NCBI GenBank assembly: GCA_943325425.2
Contig: CALPPJ020000048.1
Span: 1 to 7,825, forward strand
Origin: Bifidobacterium breve
GTDB taxonomy: Bacteria > Actinomycetota > Acidimicrobiia > Acidimicrobiales > Ilumatobacteraceae
Reading direction: 5' to 3'
Length of the DNA stretch: 7,825 bases
The notes below the pieces were generated by a model. That model worked only from the letters and a program-made list of their open reading frames with translations, did not search any database and had not been told where the DNA came from. Shown piece by piece: positions 6,293-7,825 of the stretch. The position numbers and the translations under genes were made by a program. The stretch's first letter is position 1; each line of letters begins with the position of its first letter.

Positions 6293-6733
6293 TTAGCGAG
6301 TGGACTCAGCTTGAACCTTCAACTCTTTGACAGTGTTGAGAATTCGCACTTCGGCCCGTCGCTTCACAAAACCGGGAAGCGGTACGACGAGTTCAATGGA
6401 CAAGTTGTAGGTCAGAACCACGCCACCGGCATTATCTGGTGAGAACATGTAGGCCCCATCAACTGCTCGCATAATGTCGCCTGACACCATGTGCCACGAC
6501 AAGCGCGCCGGAGCGGCGCTGTAGTCATACGCCAAGGTGTAATGCGTACTGCGACCTAATGCCGAAGTACGAAATTCAACCTGCGTCGCACGGCCCTGCT
6601 CATCGCGAGCGAGCACAACTGCCGATTTCACATCTTTCGCCCACTCGGGGTAACGCTCAAAATCAGTGGCAATATCCCAACATGTTTCGTGCGGAGCTTG
6701 AATGGTGATCGTCAGTGACGCGGTGTCAGCCAT
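6293..6733 (-). CDS. SRPBCC (START-like/polyketide cyclase) protein, similar to TB16.3
   Basis: 146 residues, a single small SRPBCC domain with a helix-grip fold expected to hold a hydrophobic ligand. Typical marks are the first strand ASLTITIQAPHETCWDIATD, then FERYPEWAKDVKSAVVL (26-42), LSWHMVSGDIMRAVDGAYMF and the long C-terminal helix PGFVKRRAEVRILNTVKELK. The pattern closely recalls Mycobacterium tuberculosis Rv2185c (TB16.3), which also lies near pimB; this is from memory. No enzymatic activity can be claimed; lipid or polyprenyl ligand binding near the glycosyltransferase is a guess. It starts 9 bp after the stop of the membrane protein gene and 10 bp before the ROK gene, so it sits mid-operon. 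AGG two bases before the ATG is too close to be a standard Shine-Dalgarno. Confidence 0.88.
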   Translation of the reverse strand: MADTASLTITIQAPHETCWDIATDFERYPEWAKDVKSAVVLARDEQGRATQVEFRTSALGRSTHYTLAYDYSAAPARLSWHMVSGDIMRAVDGAYMFSPDNAGGVVLTYNLSIELVVPLPGFVKRRAEVRILNTVKELKVQAESTR

Positions 6734-6742
6734 GCCTATGTT

Positions 6743-7252
6743 CTAGCCGATCGGACGGTCGTCGGGGTGGCTCTCAACCGAGGAAGGTCCACCTTTCAGA
6801 CGTCGAGCCCCAAAAGTGCCATAAGTCGCGGCCCATAGTCCGTTCAATCCGAGACCTAAGACTGGGACGAGCACCCCAAAGGCCAGTGTTGAACCGCGGC
6901 TTGAACCTTGGGCCCCTTCTTGCAGTGTGTTTGGCCGAGCCATAGCTGTTGCCACGGCAACGATGACTTGCGCAGCCAAGCATGAGTGCATCACAACTTT
7001 GACTTTTTGCGGGATCGCGCGGCCCAGTAAAAAGTACAACTCGGCAACTGAAATCTCTTCTTCTCGACTACGTTGCACCGCGGTCCAATACCCCCAGATA
7101 AACACCGCAATGCCAACGGCAAAAAGCCCCAATGCAACTGCAACACCTTGACTCTTGGCGAATCCCTCAAACACCACCGCCGCGGTAATGGCGGACACCA
7201 CAAAGAGAACAGTCGCTCCAATATTGAATTGCAAAATTTTGAGACCACTCAT
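6743..7252 (-). CDS. Four-helix membrane protein, unknown function
   Basis: 169 residues, with probable membrane helices at about 10-30, 36-56, 86-105 and 123-144. A charged cytoplasmic-type loop with AVQRSREEEISVAELYFLLGRA lies between helices 2 and 3 (key residues Arg61-Glu66), and a hydrophilic tail ends the protein. I do not recognise a named family. ATG 7252 is chosen because it makes the ATGA four-base overlap with the glycosyltransferase stop and has GGAG seven bases upstream (7260-7263). GTG 7258 would give two more residues but leaves one base between GGAG and the start. The overlap points to translational coupling with the PimB-like enzyme and to a possible role in envelope glycolipid metabolism, such as scaffolding or transport. 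That role is inferred only from position. Confidence 0.78.
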   Translation of the reverse strand: MSGLKILQFNIGATVLFVVSAITAAVVFEGFAKSQGVAVALGLFAVGIAVFIWGYWTAVQRSREEEISVAELYFLLGRAIPQKVKVVMHSCLAAQVIVAVATAMARPNTLQEGAQGSSRGSTLAFGVLVPVLGLGLNGLWAATYGTFGARRLKGGPSSVESHPDDRPIG

Positions 7253-7825
7253 GACCACACTCCAAATACGTTGCCAAGACGCTCAGCCAGCATCTCGTAG
7301 GAAAATTCTTTCAAGGCTCGTTCACGCGAAGCCACACCCATACGTTGCCGTAATTCAGGATCATTCAGCAAAGTTTCCATATACCGCGCCACTTGTTCAA
7401 CATCGTCGGATTGTTCAACAACGAATCCGGTTTCGCCCTGGGCGACTGCTTCGGCCGCTCCGCCGCTCGAACCAGCAATTTGCGGAATTCCACATGCCGC
7501 TGCTTCAACAAAAACAATGCCAAAACCTTCTTGTTCGAGACCTGCCCAACGATTTCGGCACAACATGGTGTAAACATCGGCGCAACCGTACAGTTTCGGC
7601 AAGTCGTCGTGGGCAACTCGACCTAAAAATGTGACCGGAGCATCGAGTTCACGAGCAAGCTTTTCGAGTCGCTCACGGTCGCGACCCGAACCGGCTATCG
7701 CAAGAACCAAATTTGGTCGCGTTGATTTCAACTTGGCAACTGCTCGAATCGCAGTATCAAAACCTTTGCGCGGAACCAGCCGACTAATTCCCACAATCAA
7801 TTCGGTTTCGTCAGTGAAACCAAAA
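7249..7825 (-). CDS. GT4 glycosyltransferase, PimB-like (N-terminus outside window)
   Basis: The C-terminal 191 residues of a GT-B fold glycosyltransferase; the frame is open to the right edge. Seen: donor-domain start LIVGISRLVPRKGFD with the conserved Arg/Lys pair, LAIAGSGRDRERL, VTFLGRV, LPKLYGCADVY, the retaining-GT4 EX7E motif EGFGIVFVE with its two glutamates at visible 99 and 107, and ACGIPQIAGSSGGAAEAV. The CRNRWAGLEQEGFG stretch resembles mannosyltransferase PimB' (Rv2188c, from memory), which adds the second mannose to phosphatidylinositol mannosides using GDP-mannose. Family membership is secure. The acceptor and donor are inferred, and other GT4 enzymes share this C-terminal half. 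A TTG at 7800 is in frame but internal, not a start. It is the first visible gene of the minus-strand operon and overlaps the next gene by ATGA. Confidence 0.88.
   Translation of the reverse strand, partial: FGFTDETELIVGISRLVPRKGFDTAIRAVAKLKSTRPNLVLAIAGSGRDRERLEKLARELDAPVTFLGRVAHDDLPKLYGCADVYTMLCRNRWAGLEQEGFGIVFVEAAACGIPQIAGSSGGAAEAVAQGETGFVVEQSDDVEQVARYMETLLNDPELRQRMGVASRERALKEFSYEMLAERLGNVFGVWS

Noticed and set aside
5770..6442. Several overlapping plus-strand frames over the ROK and SRPBCC genes.
   Set aside because: All are antisense to genes with full sets of family motifs; their composition (Pro, Arg, Thr, His) is that of reverse-strand shadows.
6740..6745. TAGAAC at -12 to -7 of the SRPBCC start, resembling the leaderless -10 seen elsewhere.
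   Set aside because: It lacks the final T of TANNNT, overlaps the stop codon of the upstream gene, and the 9-bp gap already implies co-transcription.
7155..7634. Plus-strand open frame of 159 codons.
   Set aside because: It lies antisense to the glycosyltransferase and membrane protein genes, is low in hydrophobic pattern and rich in Arg/Gln/His, and has no recognisable motif; it is a shadow of the real genes.
1..7825. Search for CRISPR arrays, tRNA or rRNA genes, insertion sequences and long direct repeats.
   Set aside because: The window is almost entirely covered by coding sequence with family motifs; no spaced repeats, transposase or RNA gene signature was seen.

Overview
The window looks like ordinary core chromosome from a free-living actinobacterium of moderate GC. 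The signs are an MtrB-like sensor kinase followed by a GerMN lipoprotein, a phosphofructokinase with the actinobacterial GGGDCPGLN start and PKTIDND loop, and a PimB-like glycosyltransferase clustered with a TB16.3-like SRPBCC protein and a ROK glucokinase. A member of the Acidimicrobiia is my best guess, from memory of gene content and the unusually even base composition; this is inference. I see no mobile elements, CRISPR, tRNA or rRNA. Genes are packed tightly, with every intergenic gap under about 45 bp.

Layout. (1) Plus strand, 3-1636: the C-terminal part of a membrane histidine kinase (5' end outside the window), overlapping by one base a short GerMN-domain lipoprotein. This resembles the mtrB-lpqB part of the actinobacterial mtrA-mtrB-lpqB operon, with a much shorter lipoprotein. 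(2) Minus strand, 1653-2687: 6-phosphofructokinase, convergent with the lipoprotein gene (16-bp gap) and divergent from the next gene (31-bp gap). (3) Plus strand, 2719-4601: a small two-helix membrane protein of unknown function, then glycerol kinase 2 bp later. (4) Minus strand, 4622-7825: read in transcription order from the right edge, a PimB-like GT4 glycosyltransferase (N-terminus outside), a four-helix membrane protein (ATGA overlap), an SRPBCC lipid-binding-type protein (9-bp gap), a ROK sugar kinase (10-bp gap), and an ACT-domain protein (41-bp gap that carries promoter- and operator-like sequence).

Functionally, the centre is carbon entry into glycolysis: glucose phosphorylation (ROK), fructose-6-phosphate phosphorylation (PFK) and glycerol phosphorylation (GlpK). 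It is flanked by envelope functions: an MtrB-like sensor with its lipoprotein, and a glycosyltransferase/SRPBCC module. Two minus-strand genes, pfkA and the ACT gene, have a TANNNT hexamer exactly at -12 to -7 relative to the start codon, as expected for leaderless transcripts. I found no clear evidence of a novel system. The points most worth checking are the truncated LpqB-like protein, the Asn in the PFK GGNGS motif, the leaderless promoter pattern, and the palindrome upstream of the ACT gene.
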